Shown one piece after another: positions 23,734-34,891 of a DNA stretch of 64,000 nt. The DNA lies in the NCBI GenBank assembly GCA_963749605.1, contig CAVVNN010000002.1:682001-746000 (forward strand). The letters run 5' to 3'. The stretch is from CAVVNN01 sp963749605 (GTDB taxonomy: Bacteria; Actinomycetota; Thermoleophilia; Solirubrobacterales; 70-9). Within the stretch, counting starts at the first letter, position 1; the number at the start of each line of letters is the position of its first letter. Made by a program: the position numbers and the translations under genes. The notes under the pieces are model-generated. The model was given only the letters and a program-made list of their open reading frames with translations, searched no databases and was not told where the DNA came from.

Positions 23734-24525
23734 CTAGATCAGCTTCCTCTCGTCGAGCCAGGCGACGATCTTCTCGACCGTCTCGTTGGTGTCCTCGTCC
23801 TCGATGATCTCCCCGGCCTCCTTGGCAGGCGGCGGGTTGAGCGCGAGGACGGCTGTCTTGGAGCCGGTCTCGCCGACCATGCCGGCGTCGATGCCGACGT
23901 CGCCGGTCGCCTTCGCCTCCAGGGGCTTCTTCTTCGCCCCCATGATCGCCTTCAGGCTGGGGTAGCGCGGCTCGTTGATCGCGTCGCCGACGCTGATCAC
24001 CGCGGGCAGCTCCACCTCGACGGTGTCGTAGCCGTACTCGGCCTGGCGCTCGCAGCGCAGCTTTCCGTCGGTGACGTCGATCTTGATCACCTGGGTGAGC
24101 GAGGGCATCTGCAGGTGGTCGGCGACAACGGCGCCGATCGTGTAGCACTCGCCGTCGTCGGACTGCTGGCCAAGCAGCACCAGGTCCGGGCTCTCGGCCT
24201 CGAGCACCTTGGCCAGCGAGTAGCCGGTGGCGCAGACGTCGGAACCGACAAGAGCGTCGTCGGAGAGGTGCACCGAGCGATCGGCGCCAAGCGCGACGGC
24301 CTTGTGCAGAGCGCGGACGGCGGAGTCGGGGCCCATCGTCACCGCGACGATCTCCTCGACCGGGATCGCGCCACCTTCCTTGATCTGCATGGCGGCCTCG
24401 ATGGCGTGGGTATCGAAGGGGTTGAGGTTTTTCTCGCCGCTGCGGTCCAGTCGCATCGTGTTGGGGTCGATGCGCTTCTGGACAGCGGCGTCCGGTACCT
24501 CCTTGACCAGGACGCAGATCTTCAA
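23734..24525 (-). CDS. etfB: Electron transfer flavoprotein beta subunit
   Basis: ETF beta holds AMP and forms the heterodimer with EtfA in the cytosol. The protein has 263 residues and begins with TTG at 24525, reading KICVLVKEVPDAAVQKRIDP. This start is fixed by a perfect AAGGAGG 7-8 nt upstream. The conserved NPFDTHAIEAAMQIKE and GDAINEPRYPSLKAIMGAKKKP segments match the ETF-beta signature region. A TetR-type inverted repeat lies just upstream (24548-24565), so transcription of the etf operon is probably controlled by a repressor encoded elsewhere. Confidence 0.96.
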   Translation of the reverse strand: MKICVLVKEVPDAAVQKRIDPNTMRLDRSGEKNLNPFDTHAIEAAMQIKEGGAIPVEEIVAVTMGPDSAVRALHKAVALGADRSVHLSDDALVGSDVCATGYSLAKVLEAESPDLVLLGQQSDDGECYTIGAVVADHLQMPSLTQVIKIDVTDGKLRCERQAEYGYDTVEVELPAVISVGDAINEPRYPSLKAIMGAKKKPLEAKATGDVGIDAGMVGETGSKTAVLALNPPPAKEAGEIIEDEDTNETVEKIVAWLDERKLI

Positions 24526-24532
24526 GTTGAAG

Positions 24533-24540
24533 CCTCCTTG
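24533..24540 (-). promoter_or_regulatory. strong ribosome binding site fixing the etfB TTG start
   Basis: CAAGGAGG on the minus strand lies 7 nt before the TTG at 24525. It is one of the best Shine-Dalgarno sequences in the window and decides in favour of the rare TTG start. Confidence 0.8.
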
Positions 24541-24547
24541 GGCTGGT

Positions 24548-24565
24548 TGACTGACCAGTCAGTCA
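24548..24565. promoter_or_regulatory. inverted-repeat operator upstream of etfB (TetR-type)
   Basis: TGACTGACCAGTCAGTCA has two perfect 7-bp arms (TGACTGA and TCAGTCA) around CCAG. Palindromes of this kind are usual for TetR-family repressors of fatty-acid and branched-chain acyl-CoA catabolism. It lies 23-40 bp upstream of the etfB start, where a bound repressor would block transcription. No TetR gene is present in the window. Confidence 0.6.
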
Positions 24566-24621
24566 CTCTATCTATACATCGGCGATGCGTTGTTTAGCGC
24601 ATCGCGGATGGAGGCGGTGCG

Positions 24622-25062
24622 CTATTCGCTTCTGTGCTGTTCGTCACGCTCGTGGCGCTCCGTCGCGCCCGCCCGGATGAACTCGACGATGTCGTCGGTT
24701 CCGGCTCCGGGAGTGAAGACCGCGGCGACGCCGAGCCGCTTCAGCTCGGGGATGTCGTCGGCGGGGATCGTCCCCCCTACGGTGACGAGGACGTCGTCGA
24801 CGCCCTGCGCGGCGAGCAGCTCCACCACCCTGGGGACGAGCGTCATGTGGGCGCCGGAGAGGATCGAGAGGCCGACCGCGTCGGCGTCCTCCTGGATCAC
24901 CGTCTCGGCGATCTGCTCGGGCGTCTGGTGCAGGCCGGTGTAGATCACCTCCATGCCGGCGTCGCGCAGCGCCCGGGCGATGATCTTGGCTCCCCGGTCG
25001 TGGCCGTCGAGGCCGGGCTTGGCGACGACGATGCGGATCTTGCGTGCGGTGGCTGCCTCCAT
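24622..25062 (-). CDS. Methylmalonyl-CoA mutase small (B12-binding) subunit
   Basis: This 146-residue protein is a free-standing cobalamin-binding domain. The DxHxxG signature that gives the cobalt-ligating histidine is seen in KPGLDGHDRGAKIIA near residues 16-30. The SxL motif is GLSILSGAHM, and VTVGGTIPADD is the GG motif that holds the nucleotide tail. In archaea and some actinobacteria methylmalonyl-CoA mutase is split into such a small subunit and a catalytic large subunit. The gene begins 25 nt after the large subunit gene ends, on the same strand. The last ~20 residues are charged and variable. Confidence 0.9.
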   Translation of the reverse strand: MEAATARKIRIVVAKPGLDGHDRGAKIIARALRDAGMEVIYTGLHQTPEQIAETVIQEDADAVGLSILSGAHMTLVPRVVELLAAQGVDDVLVTVGGTIPADDIPELKRLGVAAVFTPGAGTDDIVEFIRAGATERHERDEQHRSE

Positions 25063-25087
25063 GCACCGGGGAACCCTAGCTGGCTGG

Positions 25088-26710
<1,623 letters not shown>

Positions 26711-26717
26711 CGCCATC

Positions 26718-26723
26718 AGTCTA
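26718..26723 (-). promoter_or_regulatory. leaderless-type -10 box of the mutase operon (TAGACT)
   Basis: TAGACT, then GATGGCG, then ATG at 26710 on the minus strand. The N7 spacing matches that of five other genes in the window and implies a leaderless mRNA. Confidence 0.5.
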
Positions 26724-26784
26724 AATGCCTGATTCCACGCCCCTCCCTCGGGAAGTGGTGGTGCTACGCCTTACGGGGCGTTAG

Positions 26785-26806
26785 GTTTGGCCCTGCAGGG
26801 CCAAAC
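26785..26806. promoter_or_regulatory. 22-bp perfect palindrome in the divergent mutase/membrane-protein promoter region
   Basis: GTTTGGCCCTG followed by its exact reverse complement CAGGGCCAAAC. It lies between the start of the mutase gene (26710, minus) and the start of the small membrane protein (26843, plus), with a second small stem (ACGCC/GGCGT) just to the left at about 26766-26781. Being between two start sites, it is more likely an operator than a terminator. Confidence 0.5.
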
Positions 26807-26842
26807 GCAAGTCCAACCACCGCAAACTGGAGGTCTCGTCTC

Positions 26843-27517
26843 ATGCGCAAGGCATTGGAGATTGGAGGAATCGTCGCTGCGATCGTGCTGATCGCGTTCG
26901 GCGTCGTCTCGATCGTGTTGGGGGCCAACGGCCGCGACATCGTCAAGACCGAACTCGACCGGCAGAACATCGAAGGCTCGGAAGACATGACCCCGTCGGC
27001 AATCGCCGGCGAGGCCAAGGGAGCCGGCCTCTCCGCCGACGTCGAACTGCCCACCTGCGACGTCGCCGAAAAGGCGATCGACAACGGCGAACGGGCGCGC
27101 TGCTTCGCCTCTTACATGCGCATCCACGCGCTCGAGGCGACCGGCGGCTACACCTACTCGGAAATGGGCCGCCTCGAAGCGAAGCCCGGCACGCCGAAGA
27201 GCGAACTGGCCGCGGGCGGCGGCACCGACAACGAAGAATACGCGGTGAAGGACCCCAAAACCGGCGAACCCGTCGACAACGCGGCGCGCGAAACCTGGGT
27301 CACCGAGACAGCGCTCTCGACCGCCCTCAACGCCAGCTACATGGCCGACAGGCTGTCGCTGTTCGGGATCGTGATCGGGATCGCCCTGCTGCTGACCGGG
27401 ATCGGCTTCGCCGTGCTCGTCGCCGGGGGCGCCGTCCGCGACCCCGACACGGTGCTCAAGTTCCTGCGCTCGCGCAAGCCGCAGGCGCCGCATAGCACGG
27501 GGCCTCAGGACGACTGA
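26843..27517 (+). CDS. Two-helix membrane protein of unknown function
   Basis: The protein has 224 residues. It begins MRKALEIGGIVAAIVLIAFG, a membrane helix or uncleaved signal, and ends with a second helix near 175-197 (GIVIGIALLLTGIGFAVLVAGG). The ~140 residues between would lie outside the cell; they are acidic and contain two cysteines (PTCDVAEKA and RARCFASYM) that could form a disulfide. The cytoplasmic tail is short and basic. GGAGGT lies about 8-13 nt before the ATG and supports this start. I do not recognise the family. It is divergent from the mutase operon and shares its palindromic upstream region. Confidence 0.7.
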   Translation: MRKALEIGGIVAAIVLIAFGVVSIVLGANGRDIVKTELDRQNIEGSEDMTPSAIAGEAKGAGLSADVELPTCDVAEKAIDNGERARCFASYMRIHALEATGGYTYSEMGRLEAKPGTPKSELAAGGGTDNEEYAVKDPKTGEPVDNAARETWVTETALSTALNASYMADRLSLFGIVIGIALLLTGIGFAVLVAGGAVRDPDTVLKFLRSRKPQAPHSTGPQDD

Positions 27518-27538
27518 GGCGTGCGCCCGCGAGGGCCG

Positions 27539-28320
27539 CTACCGCCGCACCGGAAAGCGGCGGGGCGGCCCCTTGCGGCGGGCGGCGATGCGGGAGCCGC
27601 CGAATCCCGCGACGGTCGCGAGCAGGGTGATCGCGACGGCGACGAGGCGGCGGCCGAGGCGCTCGAAGCGCATCGTCTGCCAGCCCTCCTGCCTGGCGAT
27701 CTCGGCCAGGGGAGGGTCGGGGTTGACCGCGACCGGGTGGCCCACCGCGCGCAGCATCGGCAGGTCGGAGAGCGAGTCGGAGTAGGCGTAGGAGGCGGCG
27801 AGGTCGACGTCGTGCTCGGCGGCGAACGCCTCCATCGCCTCGACCTTGCCGGGGCCGTAGACGAAGGGGCCCTCGAAGCGACCGGTGAAGTTGCCCTCGG
27901 CGTCGACCTCGTAGCGTGTGCCGATGCCGCCCTCCATCCCCAGCACGTGGGCCAGCGCCTCGACCACGCCGTTGCCGGCGGCGCTGACGATGAAGGTGGC
28001 GCGCCCGGCGTCCTGGTGGGCGTGGACCTCGTCGAGCATCTGGGGGAAGACGCGCGGCAGGATCGCCGCCATCACCTCGGGGCCCATCCGGTCGATCGTC
28101 TTCTCGGGCACGCCTGCGATCAGCTCGCGGGCGACCCGCAGCACCTCGGCCGTGCGCTCGTCGGTGGTCCCGCGCAACCGGTAGCGCAGGTGCTCGACCG
28201 CCCAGCTGGCGAGCTGGCGCCTGCTCACGATCCCCTGCCGGGTCGCGACGCGAGCGAACTGCATCCCCGACGACCCCGCCATCAGGGTCTTGTCTAAGTC
28301 GAAGAAGGCAGCGACGCGGC

Positions 28321-28324
<4 letters not shown>
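27539..28324 (-). CDS. HAD-IB family phosphatase (SerB-like)
   Basis: This 261-residue HAD superfamily hydrolase has motif I FFDLDKTL at residues 7-14 (nucleophile Asp plus acid/base Asp), motif II FIVSAAG, and motif IV YSDSLSDLPML binding magnesium. The cap domain (about 20-110) is helical, as in phosphoserine phosphatase. The C-terminal ~50 residues include a hydrophobic segment (LVAVAITLLATVAGFGG) and a basic tail, so the enzyme may be membrane-attached. The start is a TTG at 28324 overlapping the thiolase stop (TTGA), implying translational coupling. The substrate is unknown; several actinobacterial relatives act on lysophospholipid or serine phosphates. Confidence 0.8.
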
Positions 28325-29508
<1,184 letters not shown>

Positions 29509-29597
29509 GGGCTGCCTTTCTCTTGAGGTTTATGCCGGGTCTCGGCTCGGCCTGGGACGATACCGGGAGGGCTCGCCAGGCTGCGTGCGCAAGTGCA

Positions 29598-29603
29598 TAG
29601 ACT
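29598..29603 (+). promoter_or_regulatory. -10-like box of pepA (TAGACT)
   Basis: TAGACT lies 9 nt before the pepA ATG. The same hexamer at the same distance precedes rpmE and meaB. Confidence 0.4.
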
Positions 29604-29612
29604 CGCGACGGA

Positions 29613-31049
29613 ATGAGGGTTGAGGTACACCAGGTCGAGATCCTCCAGGTCGACGCCGACCTGGCCGTCGTCGGCCTCTTCGACGGCGAGGACCTGCCGG
29701 CCGAGATCGCCGCCGCCCCGGGAGCCGCCGACGCCAAGGGCGCGTTCAAGAAGCTTGCGCTCCTCCACCCGCAGACGCCGGCCCGCGTGTTGGTCGTCGG
29801 GCTGGGCAAGCGGAGTGAGATGGACGCCGAGCGCGCCCGGGTCGCCGCAGCGCTGGCGGTGCAGGAGGCGGGCAGGGTCGAGGCGACGTCCCTTGCCTGG
29901 GCGCTGCCGCAGTCCGAGGACGACGCCGCGACCGCCGAGGGCCTGGTGACCGGGACGATCCTCGGCTCCTACCGCTTCGACCGCTTCCTCAGCAGGGACC
30001 TCGACGACCCTCCCCCGCCCTCGGTCGAGTCGCTGACGCTGGCCGGGCCCGAGGGCGTCGCCGCCGCCGCCGAGGCCGCCCGCGTCGCCGCCGAGGCCCA
30101 GAACCGCGCCCGCGACCTGCAGAGCCTGCCCTCGAACGTCGCCACTCCCTCCTTCCTGGCGCGCCGCGCCGAGGAGATCGCCGCCGCGCACGACACCGTC
30201 AGCGCCGAGGTGCTCGGGCGCGAGCAGATCGTGGAGAAGAAAATGGGCGGCCTGGTCGCGGTCAGTCAGGGGACCGCCGAGGAGCCGAAGCTGATCGTCC
30301 TGCGCCACGCCGGCGGCGGCTCGGGGCCGACGCTGGGGTTGGTCGGCAAGGGCGTCACCTTCGACACCGGCGGTATCTCGATCAAGCCGTCCGCGGGCAT
30401 GCAGGAGATGAAGATGGACATGTCGGGCGCCGCGGCGGTGCTGGAGGCGGTGGCGGCTATTGCCGAGCTCGGTCTGGCCGTGAACCTGATCGCGGTCGTC
30501 CCCTCGACCGAGAACATGCCCTCGGGGACGGCGATCAAACCCGGCGACGTGATCGCCCAGTACAACGGCAAGACGGTCGAGGTCAACAACACCGACGCCG
30601 AGGGCCGCCTGATCCTCGCCGACGCTCTCGCCTATGCGGTCGAGCTGGGCGCCGAGCGGATCGTCGACCTCGCCACCCTGACCGGCGCCGTGATGATCGC
30701 ACTGGGGTCGACCTACGCCGCCGTCATCTCCAACGACGACGAGCTCGCCGGAGAGGTCGTGGAGGCGGGCGAGGTCACGGGCGAGCTGGCCTGGCGCCTC
30801 CCTCTCCACCCCGAGTACAAGGAGCTGACCAAGGGCACGGTCGCCGACCTCACCAACGCCTCGTCGAAGCGCAAGGCCGGCACGATCTACGCCGCCGCCT
30901 TCCTCGAGGAGTTCGTCGGCGACACGCCGTGGGCGCATGTCGACATCGCCGGCACCGCCTGGGACGTCGGCCGCCCCTACACCGGCAACGACGCCAGTGG
31001 CTACGGGGTGCGCCTGCTGGTCGAGCTGGCCCGCGAGCTGGTCGAGTAA
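29613..31049 (+). CDS. pepA: Leucyl aminopeptidase (M17)
   Basis: This cytosolic two-metal enzyme removes N-terminal residues from peptides and works as a hexamer. The protein has 478 residues. The catalytic domain includes LVGKGVTFDTGGISIKPS near 245 (metal-binding Lys and Asp), MKMDMSGAAAVLEA, and the family signature NNTDAEGRLILADAL near 330. The N-terminal macro-like domain is shorter and less conserved, as usual. It is divergent from the thiolase gene. Some M17 enzymes also bind DNA, but nothing in the sequence points to this here. Confidence 0.95.
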   Translation: MRVEVHQVEILQVDADLAVVGLFDGEDLPAEIAAAPGAADAKGAFKKLALLHPQTPARVLVVGLGKRSEMDAERARVAAALAVQEAGRVEATSLAWALPQSEDDAATAEGLVTGTILGSYRFDRFLSRDLDDPPPPSVESLTLAGPEGVAAAAEAARVAAEAQNRARDLQSLPSNVATPSFLARRAEEIAAAHDTVSAEVLGREQIVEKKMGGLVAVSQGTAEEPKLIVLRHAGGGSGPTLGLVGKGVTFDTGGISIKPSAGMQEMKMDMSGAAAVLEAVAAIAELGLAVNLIAVVPSTENMPSGTAIKPGDVIAQYNGKTVEVNNTDAEGRLILADALAYAVELGAERIVDLATLTGAVMIALGSTYAAVISNDDELAGEVVEAGEVTGELAWRLPLHPEYKELTKGTVADLTNASSKRKAGTIYAAAFLEEFVGDTPWAHVDIAGTAWDVGRPYTGNDASGYGVRLLVELARELVE

Positions 31050-31170
31050 GCGGTTCTCGCCGGGTAGTGCAGGTCTCCACCGCGCCGCTGCTCGCTTTGA
31101 CCCCTCTATCGTGTGGTGAACTCCCGCAGCGACGGATGAACGGGCGAACGATCTAGGAGGAGGAGCGGAG
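31050..31170. other. intergenic region between pepA and the aldehyde dehydrogenase gene
   Basis: Within these 121 bp TTTGACC (about 31096) could be a -35-like element, and AGGAGGAGGAG (about 31155-31165) is a strong ribosome binding site for the next gene. No hairpin is evident after pepA. Confidence 0.4.
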
Positions 31171-32607
31171 ATGGCGACCGCGGCAGAGCTTCAGGTCCGG
31201 GACAGGATCTTCATCGGCGGCGAGTGGGTCGAGCCCGCGGGCTCGGAGGCGATCGAGGTCGTCAACTCGACCACCGAGGAGGTGATGGGGACGATCCCGG
31301 CCTGCACCGCGGAGGACGCCGACCGGGCGGTGCGCGCCGCCCGCGACGCCTTCGATTCCTGGTCGCAGACGCCCCGCGAGGAGCGGGCCGGCCACCTGGC
31401 GGCGATCGCCGCCGGCCTCGGCGAGCGCTCGGAGGAGATCGCCGCGACGATCGCGCAGGAGCTGGGAATGCCGCTGAAGCTGAGCCAGATCATCCAGGCG
31501 GGCCTGCCGACCGGCCAGTTCGCGGCGATGCCGAAGCTGATCGAGGAAGTCGCCTGGGAGGAGGAGATCGGCAACTCCCGAGTGCTGCGCGAGCCGGTCG
31601 GCGTGCTCGGCGCGATCACCCCCTGGAACTACCCCCTCAACCAGATCGCCGCCAAGGTCGCGCCGGCGCTGGCCGCCGGCTGCACGGTGGTGCTGAAGCC
31701 GAGCGAGGTGGTGCCGCTCAACGCCTTCATCCTCGCCGAGGTGATCGAGGCCGCCGGCCTCCCCGCCGGCGTCTTCAACCTCGTCACCGGCACCGGCCCC
31801 GTGGTCGGCGAGGCGATCGCTGGCCATTCCGGCGTCGACATGGTCTCCTTCACCGGCTCGACCCGCGCCGGCCGGCGCGTCTCCGAGTTGGCCTCGGCGA
31901 CGGTGAAGCCGGTGGCTATGGAGCTGGGCGGCAAGTCGCCGAACGTGATCCTCGACGACGCCGACCTCAGCCGCGCCGTCCCCGACGGCGTCGCCAAGTG
32001 CTACCTCAACTCGGGCCAGACCTGCAGCGCCCTGACCCGGATGCTGGTGCCGCGCGAGAAGCTGGCCGAGGCCGAGGAGCTGGCGAAGTCCGCCGCCGAG
32101 GCGTTCACGCCCGGCGACCCGTTCGAGGATTCGACCCGGCTCGGCCCGCTCGTCTCCGAGGTGCAACGCGAGCGCGTCCGCGGCTATATCGAGAAGGGCG
32201 AGGCCGAGGGCGCAAGGCTCGTGACCGGCGGCGCCGCGCCTCCCGAGGGACTCGAGCGCGGCTACTTCGTCCGCCCCACCGTCTTCTCGGAGGTGACCCC
32301 GGAGATGACGATCGCCCAGGAGGAGATCTTCGGACCGGTGCTCGCGATCCAGCCTTATGAGGACGAGGATGACGCGGTGCGGATCGCCAACGACACCGTC
32401 TACGGCCTTGCCGGCGGCGTCTGGTCGGCCGACACCGACCGCGCGATCGCGGTCGCCAAGCGCATCCGCACCGGCCAGATCGAGATCAACGGCGGCGCCT
32501 TCAACCCGCTCGCCCCCTTCGGCGGCTACAAGCAGTCCGGGCACGGGCGCGAGAACGGCCGCTACGCGATCGAGGAGCTGCTGCAGGTCAAGTCCCTACA
32601 GCTCTAA
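31171..32607 (+). CDS. NAD(P)-dependent aldehyde dehydrogenase
   Basis: This 478-residue protein belongs to the ALDH superfamily and oxidises an aldehyde to an acid. The N-terminal cofactor domain holds the LGAITPWNYPLNQ motif near 150. The general-base glutamate is in MELGGKSPNVI near 255 and the nucleophile cysteine in NSGQTCSALTRM near 290. EEIFGPVLAI and PFGGYKQSGHGRENG are also standard. A purine-rich AGGAGGAGGAG precedes the ATG. A stem-loop 14 nt after the stop probably ends its transcript. Substrate specificity cannot be read; the neighbourhood of acyl-CoA genes suggests a fatty or branched aldehyde. Confidence 0.92.
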   Translation: MATAAELQVRDRIFIGGEWVEPAGSEAIEVVNSTTEEVMGTIPACTAEDADRAVRAARDAFDSWSQTPREERAGHLAAIAAGLGERSEEIAATIAQELGMPLKLSQIIQAGLPTGQFAAMPKLIEEVAWEEEIGNSRVLREPVGVLGAITPWNYPLNQIAAKVAPALAAGCTVVLKPSEVVPLNAFILAEVIEAAGLPAGVFNLVTGTGPVVGEAIAGHSGVDMVSFTGSTRAGRRVSELASATVKPVAMELGGKSPNVILDDADLSRAVPDGVAKCYLNSGQTCSALTRMLVPREKLAEAEELAKSAAEAFTPGDPFEDSTRLGPLVSEVQRERVRGYIEKGEAEGARLVTGGAAPPEGLERGYFVRPTVFSEVTPEMTIAQEEIFGPVLAIQPYEDEDDAVRIANDTVYGLAGGVWSADTDRAIAVAKRIRTGQIEINGGAFNPLAPFGGYKQSGHGRENGRYAIEELLQVKSLQL

Positions 32608-32619
32608 AACACATTCGCG

Positions 32620-32660
32620 CGCATCAACTTTGGGGGCTATTTCCACCCAAAGTTGATGCG
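32620..32660 (+). terminator. stem-loop after the aldehyde dehydrogenase gene
   Basis: GCATCAACTTTGGG (32621-32634) and CCCAAAGTTGATGC (32646-32659) pair perfectly, and the flanking C32620/G32660 extends the stem to 15 bp. The 11-nt loop is GGCTATTTCCA. It lies 14 nt after the stop. No T-run follows, as is common in GC-rich actinobacteria. Confidence 0.65.
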
Positions 32661-32683
32661 GGCAGTGATGCGGCCAAACCGCA

Positions 32684-32689
32684 TAGGCT
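32684..32689 (+). promoter_or_regulatory. leaderless-type -10 box of acyl-CoA dehydrogenase (TAGGCT)
   Basis: TAGGCT, then 7 nt, then the GTG at 32697. It starts a new transcript directly after the terminator hairpin. Confidence 0.5.
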
Positions 32690-32696
32690 GGCGGTC

Positions 32697-33842
32697 GTGA
32701 ATTTCGAGCTGAGTGACGAGCAGAGGTTGCTGCGGGACACCGTTCGAGACTTCGCCCGCAGCGAGGTCGCACCGGTGGCCGGGGAGTTGGACCGGACCAA
32801 GTCCTTCCCCTACGAGATCGTCGAGAAATTGGGCGGGCTGGGGTTGATGGGGATTCCGTTCCCGCAGGAGTACGGGGGCGGCGGCGCCGACACCCTGTCC
32901 TACGTGCTCGCGGTCGAAGAGCTGGCGCGGGTCGACTCGTCGGTCTGCATCACGATGGCCGCCCACACCTCGCTCGGGACGATGCCGATCTATCTCTGGG
33001 GAAGCGACGAGCAGAAGGCCGAGTGGCTGCCCCAGCTCTGCAGCGGCAGGCGACTCGCCTCGTTTGGGCTGACCGAGCCGGAGGCGGGGTCGGATGCCGG
33101 CAACGTGCGGACGGCGGCGAAGCTGGAGGACGGGGAGTGGGTGATCGACGGGGCGAAGCAGTTCATCACCAACTCGGGGACCGAGATCTCGGGGTGCGTG
33201 TCGATCACCGCAGTCACCGGGGAGGCGAATGGGCGCAAGGAGATCTCCAACCTGATCGTCCCCACCGGGACACCCGGCTACGAGTTCGGCGAGCCGTACC
33301 GGAAGATGGGCTGGAACGCCTCCGACACCCGTCCACTCTCCTTCGAGGATTGCCGCATCCCCGAATCGGGCCTGCTGGGGCGGCGAGGGGATGGGTTCAA
33401 GAACTTCCTCCACATCCTCGACGGGGGGCGGATAGGCGTTGCGGCGATGGGGGTCGGCCTGGCCCAGGGAGCGCTCGACGAGGCGATCTCCTACGCGAAA
33501 GAGCGCCGGGCGTTCGGGCAACCGATCTCCAAGTTCCAGTCGATCCAGGCCAAGATCGCCGACCTCTCGGCGCAGATCGAGGCGGCGCGGCTGCTCACCT
33601 GGCGCGCCGCGCTGGAGAAGGACGCGGGCCGCTCGTTCACGCTGACCGCCGCCCAGGCGAAGCTGATCACCGGCCGCCTCGCGGTCCGCGCCACCGAGGA
33701 GGCGGTCCAGATCCACGGCGGCTACGGCTACATCGAGGAGTACCCGGTCTGCCGCTTCTACCGCGACGCCAAGATCCTCACCATCGGCGAGGGCACCGAC
33801 GAGGTGCAGCAGATGGTCATAGCCCGCCAGCTCGGCTGCTGA
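32697..33842 (+). CDS. Acyl-CoA dehydrogenase
   Basis: This flavoprotein introduces a trans-2 double bond into acyl-CoA and hands electrons to ETF, which is encoded 8 kb away. It has 381 residues. FAD-binding segments are ASFGLTEPEAGSDAG and KQFITNSGTE; IQIHGGYGYIEEYPV-type sequence appears as VQIHGGYGYIEEYPV near 340. The catalytic base is the glutamate of ILTIGEGTDEVQQ, matching Glu367 of short- and medium-chain enzymes rather than the isovaleryl-CoA position. Chain-length preference is not clear. The GTG start is supported by the TAGGCT-N7 box. Confidence 0.94.
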   Translation: MNFELSDEQRLLRDTVRDFARSEVAPVAGELDRTKSFPYEIVEKLGGLGLMGIPFPQEYGGGGADTLSYVLAVEELARVDSSVCITMAAHTSLGTMPIYLWGSDEQKAEWLPQLCSGRRLASFGLTEPEAGSDAGNVRTAAKLEDGEWVIDGAKQFITNSGTEISGCVSITAVTGEANGRKEISNLIVPTGTPGYEFGEPYRKMGWNASDTRPLSFEDCRIPESGLLGRRGDGFKNFLHILDGGRIGVAAMGVGLAQGALDEAISYAKERRAFGQPISKFQSIQAKIADLSAQIEAARLLTWRAALEKDAGRSFTLTAAQAKLITGRLAVRATEEAVQIHGGYGYIEEYPVCRFYRDAKILTIGEGTDEVQQMVIARQLGC

Positions 33843-33908
33843 GCGTTTGACAATCGCCTCGCCGGCGTTCTAGCCTCACTCCCAGGTGTAGAGCGAAATG
33901 GAACGCAA

Positions 33909-34874
33909 ATGACCGGGCTTGAGGACAGGGCGGAGGAACTCGGGTCGGGTCGCGGACTCACAGGCCTGACGATCGGGATGCTCGTCCCGGTGACGGCGAT
34001 ATGGCTGATCTCCGTCGTATTCGCCCTCGTTCCGATCGGCGCTCTCTTCGGGGTCCTCATCGGCAACACGAGCACCGGTATCGCCATCGTCTGCATCGGC
34101 TGGACCCTTGGCGCGGGCCTTGCGTTCATCAGGCCGGTGGAGGAGTGGCTGGGCCGGACGATCTTCGAACTTCGCCCCCCCACTCCCTACGAGATGGAAA
34201 TGCTTCAGCCGCTCTGGAATGGGATCTGCGAGGAAGCGGCAATCGACCCGAGTCGCTACATCCTCAAGATCGAGAACAGCCCGCATCCGAACGCCCTGGC
34301 TGCCGCCGGACGGCTCGTTGCGGTCACAAACGGAGCCATGGAGCAATTGCCCGCCGACATGCTCCAGGGCATACTTGCCCATGAGCTCGGCCACCACCGC
34401 GACCTGCACCCGGTCGCCGCGCTGCTGACCTGGTGGTACCTGCTGCCGATCGGCCTGCTCGACTGGTGCCTGCGGATCGTCGTCCGGATCAACGCCTTCA
34501 TCCTCAGCCTCTTCAGGGGCTGGCTGATCATCTTGCTGTTGTTTGCGCTTCTCGTGCTGCTCCTGGCGCGCTTTCTCTTCTTCATCCCGGTGAAGACCGC
34601 CTACCTCTTCGGCGTGATGATGGGCCGGGCCAGTGAGTACCGAGCGGACCGCTACGCAACCGACAGCGGTTACGGCCCAGGCCTCATGCGTGCCCTACAG
34701 CTCTTCCTCGACCGGGGTTTCGACGAAGATCTCCCAAGGGGCATTGCTCGCCTCTACAACAGCCATCCGCCGCTTAAGAAGCGGATCCGGGCGATCGAAA
34801 AGCGGATGGAGAAGCTCGACAGTGCGCGCCAAGTACGCCCACCGGCGGATATGAGGTGGCGCATCGGAGCCTGA
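33909..34874 (+). CDS. M48-family membrane metalloprotease (HtpX-like)
   Basis: This 321-residue protein is a zinc protease of the inner membrane. Two helices lie at about 21-41 and 47-68. The zinc motif is ILAHELGHHRDLH near 155-167 (HExxH). Two more hydrophobic segments (about 170-215) follow, and the third zinc ligand is the glutamate in RASEYRADRYA near 243. This order matches HtpX-like proteases, which remove misfolded membrane proteins. Base composition is slightly less GC-rich than neighbouring genes. The start is preceded by a weak purine stretch. It has no evident operon partner. Confidence 0.9.
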   Translation: MTGLEDRAEELGSGRGLTGLTIGMLVPVTAIWLISVVFALVPIGALFGVLIGNTSTGIAIVCIGWTLGAGLAFIRPVEEWLGRTIFELRPPTPYEMEMLQPLWNGICEEAAIDPSRYILKIENSPHPNALAAAGRLVAVTNGAMEQLPADMLQGILAHELGHHRDLHPVAALLTWWYLLPIGLLDWCLRIVVRINAFILSLFRGWLIILLLFALLVLLLARFLFFIPVKTAYLFGVMMGRASEYRADRYATDSGYGPGLMRALQLFLDRGFDEDLPRGIARLYNSHPPLKKRIRAIEKRMEKLDSARQVRPPADMRWRIGA

Positions 34875-34891
34875 ACCGGGATCCAGTCGCG

